From positions 18,423,544 through 18,487,543 of the forward strand of contig NC_091144.1 in NCBI RefSeq assembly GCF_041381155.1: a stretch of DNA of 64,000 nt, read 5' to 3'. The notes under the pieces were generated by a model, which worked only from the letters and a program-made list of their open reading frames with translations, was not told the origin of the DNA and did not search any database. A program made the position numbers and the translations under genes. The DNA is from Argopecten irradians (taxonomy: Eukaryota > Mollusca > Bivalvia > Pectinida > Pectinidae). Shown piece by piece: positions 10,847 through 21,922 of the stretch; the first letter of the stretch is position 1, and each line of letters starts with the position of its first letter.

Positions 10847-12505
10847 CTAGTTTAAAAATTTCTGGTCTGTGTTATTCTTTACTTCATCTTTCTTTCCACC
10901 TTGCTGTTTTCTGTTTAGTTGTGCCCAACGTGGTAATGGTCTGTTTTGTTTATTAGCAGCAGTCTGGTCGTGTCGTTCATATGGACAGTTATTTCTGAAA
11001 TGTCCCTCTTCTTGACATCCATAACACCTGGCTTGTCCACTATATGGTTTGCCTCGATGAAGTTTGTTTGGGGTGTGAGGCCTGTTCCTCGGTAGAGTTT
11101 GTTTCTGACTGTCGATTATTGTCTTTGTGATTCTGTCAGATAAATCTCTCCCGAATTGATTCAGTCTCTCTTCTGTTACAAATCTGTGCTGATTTACTTT
11201 TCTGATATCATTCTCAGACTCCTCTTCTCTGTAACAGGCATCCTCTTCAAATGAAATTTTTCGTATGGTGTTTCCCTTCTGTTTCATCCCCTTCTTGTAT
11301 GAATAATGCCAGCTCAACAAATTAACAGCCTCGTCTATTGTCTGTGGTCGCTTTGTGAGAACGTCATAGGCAATGCTCTGGTCAGCAATTCCACTCAACA
11401 TATGTTCTACACATAAGTTGTTAAACAGGATTTCGTTGATACCTGGATAGGCTTTCCGTACCATTTCAGCAACTCTGGAGGAATATCGCTGATAGTTCTC
11501 CTCCCCAGACATTCGTAGATTTTGGAGGTTTCTTCTGTGGGTTTCCGGTAGGACATTGTCTCCAAACCTCTTCTCCATCTGCATACATAATAGGTTTAGA
11601 TTTGCCCGGACGTGGTATGGCAATTTCGTAGCATATGCCAAAGCATCGTCCCGTAGACAGAGCAGCATTTCTTCGCTTTGTCTGCAAACATCCCAGCCAA
11701 ATCTCTCGGATACCATCTGGAATGGTACGATGAATGAGCTCCAATCTCCTCTGCCATTATAGACTGGTAACCTGGTTCTTGGTTCTTCAGTTGACCTGGC
11801 CGACGACGACACGGAGGGCCCTTGTCTTATATGATCTGGTAGGACTGGATTCTGTACTTGTTGACTGTACTGGTATGGGGCATGGTGACTCTCTCTGACG
11901 ATATCTGCTCCATAACAGTCCTGTCGCTGCATTGGTGCGTTGACGGGTCGGTGTGAAAACTGCAGTGCTGGAGATTCTGGTTCTCCGTGGCTCCACCTCT
12001 GGTAATTAGACACATTCCGATTTTGATAGTGATACGGATTGGTCTGAGAGTTATTACAACCCTCGAATGCGTAATTCGATGCGTAATTAGGCTCAGGATG
12101 GGTGTTGGAGTTGAAACTCCAGGTTGCGTTTTTTCGAGCATCGTTGAATGGGTAAGGGAGGGACTGGGAATGAGAGCTGTCAAATCTCTCGTATGCGTAT
12201 GAATCATTATAGTTCTGAGTGTGGTAGTTGGGATTGCTACGACACTCCATAGAAACTGCATGACACGGACAATTACCATGAATCTGACTATCATACTGTC
12301 TTTGTACAGACTCATTTATTACATCTACATGATCCCCGCCAACACTAGTTTGACGTACCTCCCCCAATTCACATGTACCTGAAGAACGTATATATGAATT
12401 ATCTATATCAGAAGGAGACCCCTGATCTACATCTATATCCCGAACACCAGCGTTAGACATGCTTGGAAAATCGGGCGTACGTAACTGTCTATTCCTTAAA
12501 TGCAT
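10847..12505 (-). mobile_element. gag of the Gypsy element
   Basis: An open frame of about 550 residues. The N-terminal third is Asn/Ser/Tyr/Gln-rich and low in complexity. The middle has the helical capsid-like segment typical of Ty3 gag (around GDWSSFIVPFQMVSERFGWD). The C-terminal part has a single CCHC zinc knuckle, CYGCQEEGHFRNNC, followed by a basic tail. Gag packages the element RNA into virus-like particles. It lies between the 5' LTR and the nested LINE array. Confidence 0.88.
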
Positions 12506-12602
12506 TTTAAATACTAAAATCTAACACCAAATCAAAATATTATCAATTCTTCCACCAACCTCAATTTGAGACGTTACCAATATATAATAAATATTAAAAA
12601 TA

Positions 12603-13828
12603 AGTTTCCGCTGCCACCAATTGTTGTATTTTTACTTTTGTATTTTTGCGAGGTGGATGGAAAGATCGACAACTTTGTAAAATTGATTTGGTTTATTACA
12701 CATATCAAATGTCAAACAATATAGACAATAATATAAACATACAAAATATCCTCAGCTCACACCATACACACCATAGTACGGAACAGAACAGCTATTAATG
12801 ATATATATAGTTATATTCTAATTGATACTTATAAAACGTACCACTATGAAAAATCTAACAAATCGCTACACAGCTTATCCTATAATAAACTAACTAACCT
12901 ACTGTCTAAAGAATCCCTAAAATGTGCTTGTACATTACGTACTCCACACTGAACTACTATATATACCTATCATTTCGCTTGTACATTACGTACTCCACGA
13001 TTATCCTATCTAATAATTTTGTATTCCTAACCTATCCGAAAACTATCATATGTGCTTATACCTTACGTATTTCACACATTTATCCTAGCTAAACTAAACC
13101 TAAATAAATATCTAATAAATTCTAACAAATGCTTAAAGCTTATTAACTAATCGGCAACTCGAAATATACTAATAAAATTGTAACTAAGTACTTATGAAAA
13201 AATGCCTTAAGTTACCTTTCTATACGAGTTGCCTCCCTTACGCTGTCTGCTGTTCTGAACCTCGAAAACCGTTACAGCTGCTTTTTATAGTAGAATTCAC
13301 GTGCCACAATAGCAACAACAACAACAAATGCAATATAAAGATTTAACTTTACATATTCCTATGTAATAATTTACCATTTCCAAAATAACTACTATTTACA
13401 AAAGCACGATCCTTAGCAACTTATAATACTAAAAATAGCTCCCGATAACAACCGGAAGTATGACGTCATCAAGTAAATATACAAACTGACAACAGTTTGC
13501 GGGAATGTTTAACAAACGTAATCGCGTACGATAGCCATCCTCACATGATGAAGACAATATCTAGAAATTCCAAATACACGGTAATACTATTATTACATAT
13601 CATATTAATCTAGTTTACATATAATTATAACCGATGAGATTTACAATGTTTAATCTGTCCAGTATACGTGTACACGTACACTGACGTAAGTCTAGCTTGT
13701 AACTGATGATATTTACAATGTATAATCTGTCTAGTATACACACGTAAACTGACGTAATTATTCTAGCATTTTACATAACAATTACAAATTAACAAAGCCT
13801 AGTGAAATCCATTTTCACCAATCACCAC
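12603..13828 (-). repeat. Presumed 5' LTR (12622-13828) and primer-binding site (12603-12619)
   Basis: Just upstream of gag on the minus strand lies TGGTGGCAGCGGAAACTT, a plausible tRNA primer-binding site. It abuts a TGTTGT/ACAACA terminus at 12622 that would be the inner end of the LTR. A TATAAAA box on the minus strand near 13285 lies inside the proposed LTR, and a TGACGTCA palindrome lies further upstream at about 13460. The outer end at 13828 (TGTGGTGATTGG on the minus strand) is a guess, because the partner LTR is outside the window. The rest is AT-rich and non-coding. Confidence 0.55.
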
Positions 13829-13883
13829 ATAAACTTTTGTCAGTAGTTTGCATATCAATAGGGAAAGGGTTGTTCTTTCTAAA

Positions 13884-15581
13884 GGGGTATGGTTAACCCG
13901 TACCCATTCCAACTCGTACCCACCAACCCGTACCCAAAATTGGCGAAGTCGTACCCAAAATATTTGGCGAACTCGTACCCATGATTTTTACCTACCATTT
14001 TCATTTATTATACATGTAATAAATAATATTTTTTAATAAATAAAAGTTGTGTTTTATTATTATTTCATAATAAAATTGATTAATATCGCATCATACGTTT
14101 GTGTTTTCAGTTGTATTTTGCGTCAACAACCAACATCAAAATGTGTGTTGATAACAATTGTCTAGAATCATCAAAGGAATCCAAAGTATCTATTTAAAGC
14201 AGCATTGCCGTCCATGTTTTTAGGGTAGTATATACACCCCTGTAACATACCGAAGCCATTTCCTGTAACGCAAACAAACACACCGCACTTTAAAAATCAA
14301 GTTTACCGCTAATTGTGTGTGTGTAATGCAAACAATCACCACACATAAATACCTACCTAAAATCACCACATAAACACATCGACTTCTAATAAAAGATTCT
14401 TTTGTCTTAATTGTTTTAATTGGATTTAACCAATGGGAAAAGCAGCACCAATTTACCATTTCATTTTTAATATGAATTAAATCATCACACACTCGTTATC
14501 ACATTCATCATCATGGCATGTGTTGTGTGCAAAGAAGCAGTTCGTCCCCGTCCTCGAAAATGATATAACCCTACGGCCTCGGGATATATCACTTACTCGG
14601 GTTGATAACTCACCGTATCCACCTGTAAATAAGTCGATATTTGTATAAAAACAATCATTAACTTAAAACGATTTTCGTTATGCTGGAACTAAAAGAATTA
14701 TCTATGGATACTAATACATTGACGTTGTAAAAATAAATAGATGGAATGCTGCATGAAAAAGACAGTTGTATCATGACACTATTAAAATAATGCATTGTTA
14801 GATTTTTTTACCGATATCAGAACTGAGATTGTGGTGTTTATAGTACAATACTCTATGTTACACACATTTACCTAACAGACAAGATATTTAGTGGTCCACT
14901 ATGTCCAGTGGACAACACTGTACTGTCATAATGATGGTCCACTGGATATTGTGGTCCGTCACGTAGCACTGTATGGAGTGGACAGCTGTCCACTCTTGTC
15001 CACTGTATGGAGTGGACAGCTGTCCACTCTTGTCCACTGGGTGGACATTTGAGTGGACAGCTGGATTCTGTCCACTGGATAGAGTGGAAAGAAGCCCGTC
15101 CACCTGGCCTGTACTGTATAAGTATCCCATCAGGTCATAATCTTGAATACATATGAAACTATTTGATATATAATTCCTATCATATATATATGTGTGTATA
15201 TGTATATATATACATAAATCTATCAATTTAATTTTAAATCTTTAAAAATAAATTCTGATTGCATACTTAATAGCCTTATTGTGTAGTAAGGTAATGACGT
15301 GATGGTATACTTGCTTGTCCAAGTTGTCTCCCTTTAACCATGTAATATCTTACGCATGCGTATGCACGCATATTCAATCGCATACAGCACAACACATGTA
15401 TATACGTAGTTTGCACAAATTATAACAGTATTTAAATGATGGGTACGAGTTCGCCAAATTTACTGGGTACGACTTCGCCATGCTTGGGTACGACTTCGCC
15501 AACCTTGGGTACGAGTTAGCCAATTTTGGGTACGAGTTGGTTTGGGTACGGGTTTGCATGGGTACGGGATCGCCATAATTC
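13884..15581. mobile_element. Foldback-type DNA transposon, non-autonomous, ~1.7 kb
   Basis: The ends are long inverted arms built of short tandem motifs: CGTACCC five times in the left arm (13884-13985) and GGGTACG seven times in the right arm (15437-15581), with spacers such as TTGGCGAAGT and TTGGCGAACT matching in inverted order. The nine-base direct repeat CTTTCTAAA flanks it (13875-13883 and 15582-15590). Nine-base duplications and long arms with subrepeats are known for Mutator-like and foldback elements. The interior (14000-15430) is AT-rich and has no transposase frame, so it would need a transposase in trans. Confidence 0.75.
14887..15108. repeat. Cluster of GTGGAC/GTCCAC palindromic motifs inside the foldback element
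   Basis: More than a dozen GTCCAC or GTGGAC hexamers lie within about 220 bp, often paired as GTGGACAGCTGTCCAC, a perfect 16-bp palindrome. A segment of ~38 bp (GTATGGAGTGGACAGCTGTC and following bases) is tandemly duplicated at about 14970-15045. No coding frame explains it. Confidence 0.7.
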
Positions 15582-15590
15582 CTTTCTAAA

Positions 15591-17740
15591 TCAGGCAGAA
15601 AAATGGAGGGTCCGTGTGCTTACTTTTTTGCCCCATTTAAGTATTTGTTATTTTTCAATATTTTTGACTAAAAAATAAAAGTGCTCAAATTACCATTAAA
15701 TGTAGAAATAAAATGACAAAAGTGTATCATTTCACACATCAATATTTTAATTATCATGAACCCAGTGAAGATTTACAGCAAAAATTAACTCGATACAGCT
15801 AAAAATGCTCACGCGATGACGATTTAAGTAAAAACAATTTAAGGTCACGCACTAAAAGTAAACAAAATGGCTGAACAAAAGTGTGTGAGATGAAAAAAAA
15901 AATCTGAATCGGCAACAAAGTGGAGGAAATTATAATGGATTCGGTAGCACCCTAGGATAGATCTATAGGGATTTAAATTCAGAGATGGCATGTAGCAATA
16001 GAAGAAACAGAAGCCACATCTCAAGCGGAACTTGCCGGGATCTTTTGGGACTCGTGTAACGGCATTGCACGTGGTGAGTTAAATTTCAACACATATGCAT
16101 ATGCCAGCGCACAGATAGCCGCAGACTAACTACATGTATATTTGGTGTACAAAGTTAGCGAGCGTATGTAAGTAACATGAAGAGTTTTAGATTATATGAT
16201 ATGCATAAACAGTCCCTCGCACTTCGATTTGTTGTTGTTGTATTTTAACTAAACATGCCGTGGCAAGACTGTCACTTCCATCTGACATCTCGACATTTTG
16301 TTGCACGCTTCCGTTTGTTGCTGCGGCCTCGTTTTGGAACGATTTAAGTAAAAACAATTTAAGTAAAAAATGGGAAAACGGTGGCTCTACTCAAAGCCAA
16401 AAAAGACACAATTTCAAAATGGCTGCCAAATGGGCCATTTCTTAAAATCGCCGTGTAAAAAAATCTACTAAAAAGAGAAATGTAATTTTTTGACAAAATT
16501 TGCTATAGACTAGACCACATGCTACAGATATTGATAAATCGTATTTGAAAATCTCATAACGTTTTTGATCTATGTCGAAACGAGACTTCAATGGGACTGA
16601 AACCACAGAAGAATACATCCTTAAGTCAAAATAAATATTTTCGGCTTTAATAATAGAGCATACAGAATTGAGGGATACAAAGGTTTCGATGTTTGTATAC
16701 AAATAAGGGGAAATTTTTTCTTAAAAAGTCTATGCAATAGACGACTTTTTTCACAATTCGTATTTCCCGCTTTAGGTTTTATGCTTTGGTTGCTTGATTG
16801 GTCAGTTTATATCACGTGATCGTCATATACGTAACGGACATGAGCATGTCATTCTTCGCTGACAGAAAAAAATTCTAAGACGCCATTTTGTAAGACAAGA
16901 AATTAGGGAATTTCCCACCCTAATCCACTTCCCTGTTGCTCAATATGTTATGTTGTTCTAATGAGAGCCATTTGAATGTGTGCCAACTTTAAAGTATCTT
17001 TTTTGCATTATTGTCCATCCTTGCTCATTATGTTATGTGCCAATACACTATGTTCCAATGATAGCCATATGAATGTGTGCCAATTTTAAAGTATCTTTTT
17101 TGCATTATTGTCCTTCCTTGCTCAATATGTAAACTTATGTGCCATTTGTAATCATCATTAACAAAGTGGTAATTGTTGGTGTTATCTTATGGTGGTGATG
17201 GCGCTCTTTAGGCCGCACCTACACTCAAAATTATTTTCGATAAATAATTTGGGTTAAGTCAAAATAAATATTTTCGGCCGCCTTAAAAGGTGAGCCAGTT
17301 ATCTGCCAAAAGTCCTTGTTGCGTTGTTTATTCTTGATTATTCATTTTGAGTAAACAGAGATTGCTGCTTTAATAATGGAGCATACAGAATTGAGGGAAA
17401 CAAAGTAGTGGTCTTTCGATGTTTGAATACGAATAAGGGGGAAAAGTATATATTCTACATGATGCGTCTTTTCTTGCAATAGTATCTACATTTACTTATA
17501 TTCGCTTTCTAACGTCTGTTTATTTATCTTAACAAGTACCTTTTCTATTAACATGGTACCTCATTAAACACTTTACATAAACTTGATTCTAATTTTCAAA
17601 AAACTTGACTCCATGTCTACAGCTAACTAACCAATATATCTGCGCATATTGAGATAATTTATCTAGAATTATAGACCGACTGTTATAACAAATATGTTAT
17701 CCTTCCATCTCTGTCAAATCAAAAAAGTTCACTAAAAATA
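15591..17740. other. AT-rich non-coding stretch with old internal duplications
   Basis: No convincing gene. Two internal duplications are visible. A ~100-bp block at 16617-16713 (AGTCAAAATAAATATTTTCG through CAAATAAGGGG) recurs at 17252-17443 with an insertion of about 90 bp. A ~75-bp block at 16966-17040 (GAATGTGTGCCAA through TTGCTCA) recurs at 17060-17135. The phrase CGATTTAAGTAAAAACAATT occurs at 15821 and 16340. Probably remnants of unrecognised repeats. Confidence 0.6.
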
Positions 17741-17744
17741 TTGC

Positions 17745-18230
17745 TTAACGGAAGCGGGATTCATCCGTGAATAGTACGCGTCTCCATTGGCGCATGAGCC
17801 AACGTCGAAGCCTCCGGGTCCACGTCAGGCGATTTTGACGTCGACGTTGTGTCAGCATGTTCCCTCGGAAGGGTCTACAGGCTTTCCAACCGGCGCCGCT
17901 ACGCAAACGTCGGCGGACAGTAGAAATAGAAATTCGTCTTCCATTGATACCTATCGATTTTCTGGCCCTTTGGGAGGCAGTTTGGAAGCGGTCACGGAGA
18001 TGGGTGACCCGGATGTAACGCTCCTGTCGATCCGACGTCACTCGTTGCCTCCCAGGGCGCGGTCTGTCATTCAGAGAACCCGTTTGAACGTACCGCTGAT
18101 GAAGTCTCACAATAGTAGAAGGCGAGCATCCCATTCTACGCGCAATTTCACGCCGCGGAAGTCCGCCTGCCAACATACATGTACATGTACCCCTAACTTC
18201 GTGACGTTGGGTATCCGTAAGTCGTGGCAT
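17745..18230 (-). pseudogene. Tc1/mariner-family transposase, 3'-truncated
   Basis: The likely start is the ATG at 18230 (MPRLTDTQRHEVRG). The frame is open further upstream to 18383, but that part does not resemble the family. Residues 1-110 hold the paired-type helix-turn-helix pair (REIARRMGCSPSTIVRLHQR; then the GRPR-like hinge, RPRPGRQR; then ISISTVRRRLR). The catalytic domain begins and the frame ends just after FTDESRFR, which contains the first catalytic Asp. The second Asp and the last acidic residue of the DDE/D triad are missing. At ~160 residues it is under half of the usual ~340. No paired inverted repeats were located. Confidence 0.88.
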
Positions 18231-18762
18231 CGTTTTCCAAACTAAATGGCGTTTTGAAAATCTGAATGTGGAAAACAGTCTTCCTATCCACAAGGACTGT
18301 ACACGTGTAATGGGTAGACCAAGCGCGCATTGATACCGAATATACGTGCAGATAGGTACTTTTTCAACAATCGACCGCTTCACGGCCCGAGAGCAAGTTC
18401 AATCATGCGAATCATTATTTTATACATATGTAAGGTGCTCAAAATTTTACAATATTAATTTGTTTGATATGAACGAATTTTAATTAAAAAACATCAATTA
18501 AAAAGTGTTGCGTTTTCATCGGCGCTCAACATAATTCAATCTTGAAAGAAATATATAATTACCATTAGGTTACGAATAGATTCATTGGTCGTGACAAAAG
18601 TCGAATTCCTGTCGAGATATCTATGATGATGTCTCTTCCCTTGAATGCGTATATTTATATTCTTTTTGATACAGTCATCTGCTATCATCTAACGACTCTT
18701 GATAGTACTGAATCAAATTACGTTCTGTTTGTTCTCCTCTGAATCCCTCTGATCGTAACGTA
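18231..18762. other. Transposon flank, no gene seen
   Basis: AT-rich sequence upstream of the Tc1-like frame. It may include the lost terminal repeat of that element, but I could not pair it with anything at the other end. Confidence 0.5.
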
Positions 18763-18769
18763 GTGTCAG

Positions 18770-20667
18770 CCAATGCCAATTTCTGTTCCTCTTCCCCAAA
18801 GGATGCTTGTGGCCAAATTTGGTTACATTCCATTCAGAACTCTATGACTAGTAGCGATTTAAAGGATTTACCTCTATTTCCCCTATTGGGCCCCGCCCCT
18901 CCTGCCCCCGGGGGACCAGAGTCAAAATTTACACAAGTTCTGTTCCCCTTCCCCCAAGGATGTTTGTGGCCGAATTTGGTTACAATTCATGTAGAACTCT
19001 ATTACAAGTAGCGATATAAAGGATTTACCTCTATTTCCCCTATTGGGCCCCGCCCCTCCTGCCCCCGGGGGACCAGAGCCAAAATTTAAACAAGTTCTGT
19101 TCCCCTTCCCCAAAGGATGTTTGTGGCCAAATTTTGTTACATTCCATTCAGAGCTCTATGACGAGAAGCGATTTAAAGGATTTACCTTTAAGACCCCTAT
19201 ACGGCCCCGCCCCTCCTGCCCCCGGGGGGTCAGAGCCAAAATTTATACAAGTTCTGTTCCCCTTCCCCCAAGGATGTTTGTGGCCAAATTTAGTTACATT
19301 CCATTCAGAACTCTACGACAAGTAGCGATTTAAAGGATTTACCTCTATTTCCCCTATTGGGCCCCGCCCCTCCTGACCCGGGGGATCAGAGCCAAAATTT
19401 ATACAAGTTCTGTTCCCCTTCCCCCAAGGATGTTTGTGGCCAAATTTAGTTACATTCCATTCAGAACTCTATGACTAGTAGCGATTTAAAGGATTTACCT
19501 CTATTTCCCCTATTGGGCCCCGCCCCTCCTGCCCCCGGGGGACCAGAGCCAAAATTTATACAAGTTCTGTTCCCCTTACCCCAAGGATGTTTGTGGCCAA
19601 ATTTGGTTACATTCCATTCAGAACTCTATGACTAGTAGCGATTTAAAGGATTTACCTCTATTTCCCCTATTGGGCCCCGCCCCTCCTGCCCCCAGGGGAC
19701 CAGAGTCAAAATTTATACAAGTTCTGTTCCCCTTCCCCCAAGGATGTTTGTGGCCAAATTTGGTTACAATTCATGTAGAACTCTATGACTAGTAGCGATT
19801 TAAAGGATTTACCTCTATTTCCCCTATTGGGCCCCGCCCCTCCTGCCCCCGAGGGACCAGAGCCAAAATTTATACAAGTTCTGTTCCCCTTACCCCAAGG
19901 ATGTTTGTGGCCAAATTTGGTTACATTCCATTCAGAACTCTATGACTAGTAGCGATTTAAAGGATTTACCTCTATTTCCCCTATTGGGCCCCGCCCCTCC
20001 TGCCCCCAGGGGACCAGAGTCAAAATTTATACAAGTTCTGTTCCCCTTCCCCCAAGGATGTTTGTGGCCAAATTTGGTTACAATTCATGTAGAACTCTAT
20101 GACTAGTAGCGATTTAAAGGATTTACCTCTATTTCCCCTATTGGGCCCCTCCCTCTTGCCCCCGGGGGACCAGAGCCAAAATTTATACAAGTTCTGTTCC
20201 CCTTCCCCAAAGGATGTTTGTGGCCAAATTTGGTTACATTCCATTCAGAACTCTATGACTAGTAGCGATTTAAAGGAGTTATCTCTATTTCCCATATTGG
20301 GCCCCGCCCCTCCTGCCCCCAGGGGACCAGAGTCAAAATTTATACAAGTTCTGTTCCCCTTCCCCCAAGGATGTTTGTGGCCAAATTTGGTTACAATTCA
20401 TGTAGAACTCTATGACTAGTAGCGATTTAAAGGATTTACCTCTATTTCCCCTATTGGGCCCCGCCCCTCCTGCCCCCGGAAGGTCAGAGCCAAAATTTAT
20501 ACAAGTTCTGTTCCCCTTCCCCCAAGGATGTTTGTGGCCAAATTTGGTTACAATCCATGCAGAACTCTATGACTAGTAGCGATTTAAAGGAAATGTTGAT
20601 GGACGGACGGACGGACGGACGACGGACGCCGCGCCATGACATAAGCCCTTCGGGCCAGGTGAGCTAA
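18770..20667 (+). mobile_element. Pearl/Helitron-like element: ~12 tandem units of ~157 bp plus (GGAC)n tail
   Basis: Twelve units recur every ~155-158 bp, marked by GATGTTTGTGGCCAAATTTG (18804, 18959, 19117 and so on to 20527). The array ends at 20590 in (GGAC)n and GACGGACGCCGCGCC. A GCCC-TTC-GGGC hairpin (20645-20655) and CTAA (20664-20667) follow. Tandem core units followed by an ACGG microsatellite describe the bivalve 'pearl' elements. A hairpin close to a CTRR end is the Helitron 3' signature. Small antisense and sense frames in the units (for example PAPPAPGGPE) are by-products of the repeat. The 5' end is uncertain. Confidence 0.8.
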
Positions 20668-20966
20668 AAATAATCCAAAATCGGTTCATTGATAGTACAT
20701 GTATCTCTAAACATTTAAACAATTTCAAGTTTAATCCTGTTCCTTATATTAAAGTCGTAATATAGTCTAATATTATCATGCATAGAATTGTGAAAAGTTG
20801 ATAAAGCCATGTCAAATGTACATATTTAACACCTTTTTATTGACACTGTTAGGATAGGTTTTAGGATCTAGTACAAAACGTTTCTCAGTAACAATCATAT
20901 GTATATTTAGTACATCACGTGACAGAATACTGGATTCTGATTGGCTACACACATGGATACTATTTG
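20668..20966. other. Short spacer, nothing recognised
   Basis: AT-rich sequence between the pearl-like element and the inverted-repeat region. No gene or repeat was recognised. Confidence 0.5.
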
Positions 20967-21051
20967 CAATAGTGCCCGGGCAAGCGGGCACTATTGAAGT
21001 GGCGCGAAATTGAACGTGAATGTATTGTGACGTCACCATTACATGACGTCA
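20967..21051. promoter_or_regulatory. Hairpin (20967-20996) and two CRE-type TGACGTCA palindromes
   Basis: CAATAGTGCCC/GGGCACTATTG forms an 11-bp perfect stem at 20967-20996. TGACGTCA, the full palindromic site of CREB/ATF factors, lies at 21028-21035 and again at 21044-21051, 16 bp apart. About 30 bp later comes AAGATGGCGGAC, which resembles a start codon in good context, but its frame closes after about 22 codons. The stem shares its sequence with the larger inverted repeat at 21359-21494, so the whole segment is probably part of a dispersed repeat and not a gene promoter. Confidence 0.45.
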
Positions 21052-21358
21052 TTATAACGTTGCGCTTCGACCAAGACGACAAGATGGCGGACAGGCTGTT
21101 GTGTGCGGGGATGGAAGCAAATGTTGCTCTTCTACAGAAAACAGTTCACTAATGTTCTATATTGATCTACTTTTAATTTTCATGAAGCTGAATCCCGTTT
21201 TTATAGAATCTCATATTTCTGAGACAATTCATATGTTGTACTTTTTAATGTAACAACGTGGTGTGGAAATGAAGATAGCGTTGCGAGGTATCGCTTGACG
21301 TGCTTCTATTACGATGACATGAAAAACGGTCTCATGTCAGGGTGATGTACTAAACCCA

Positions 21359-21494
21359 TTATGGCCTGGTTGAGAGGGCACTATTGCCTCATAGTATTGT
21401 CTCATGATGGGATAGTGCCCTCGCCTTCGGCTCGGGCACTATTCCATCCCTCGACAATACTATGAGGCAATAGTGCCCTCTAAACCAGGCCATA
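21359..21494. repeat. Long near-perfect inverted repeat (hairpin of ~136 bp)
   Basis: The left arm 21359-21401 and right arm 21452-21494 are reverse complements over 43 bases with a single mismatch. Inside lies a second stem, ATAGTGCCCTCG versus CGGGCACTAT, around CCTTCGG. It is likely a MITE or snap-back element, and the ATAGTGCCC core recurs 400 bp upstream. Confidence 0.85.
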
Positions 21495-21499
21495 ATAGA

Positions 21500-21922
21500 T
21501 AAATAGTAGGTACTCAGCATAACTTTTCCCTTTATACCATTAATTGCATCCAATATAAATACTTACACTAAACTTATAATAAGCTTATTCTAACATCTCG
21601 AACACAATAAATTCATGCCAAAATAAATTTTCCAAAAAAACAAACTTTATTTATATATATAAACACACTAAATATCTATACTCGAGGCAAAGCGGTGTAT
21701 GTGATAAGTTTTTCAAACAGAAATTCTCAAACATCATGCAATGAATATAAACATATTAAACTCTTTGGATTAAAACAAAGTAAAGCAATTCTAATAAACA
21801 TAAATCTAAAACGTAACTCACACAAACTGTTGAACAATATGTTATACATTTTACATAAAAATACGCTCAACACAAACTATAGAACAATGTCATACAATTC
21901 AAACAAACATAACCTGTTGAAC
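21500..21922. other. AT-rich spacer with degenerate precursors of the 31-bp satellite
   Basis: No gene. From about 21840 phrases such as AACAATGTCATACAATTC and CTGTTGAACAAT appear. They look like diverged relatives of the satellite unit that follows. Confidence 0.5.

Larger units (their letters stand above)
1..13828 (-). mobile_element. Ty3/Gypsy LTR retrotransposon, incomplete at left window edge, with nested LINEs
   Basis: Read on the minus strand the order is LTR, primer-binding site, gag, then protease, reverse transcriptase, RNase H and integrase, which is the Ty3/Gypsy order. The 3' LTR would lie left of base 1, so LTR divergence cannot be used for dating. Two LINE copies (3602-10592) were inserted on the opposite strand and separate pol from gag. 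Long stretches of gag and pol remain open, and the nested LINE copies are almost identical to each other, so the element looks young. It is a broken copy: besides the nested insertion I see perhaps one or two other breaks in the visible part. Confidence 0.93.

Noticed and set aside
17787-18245. Plus-strand frame of 152 residues
   Set aside because: Shadow of the minus-strand Tc1-like transposase, whose helix-turn-helix and FTDES motifs are recognisable.
18763-20419. Proline-rich frames (PAPPAPGGPEPKF...) on both strands
   Set aside because: They lie within the ~157-bp tandem units and are broken by unit-length changes.
21084-21150. A short gene starting MADRLLCAGMEANVALLQ after the CRE sites
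   Set aside because: The frame closes after about 22 codons with no clear donor, and the surroundings look like a dispersed repeat.
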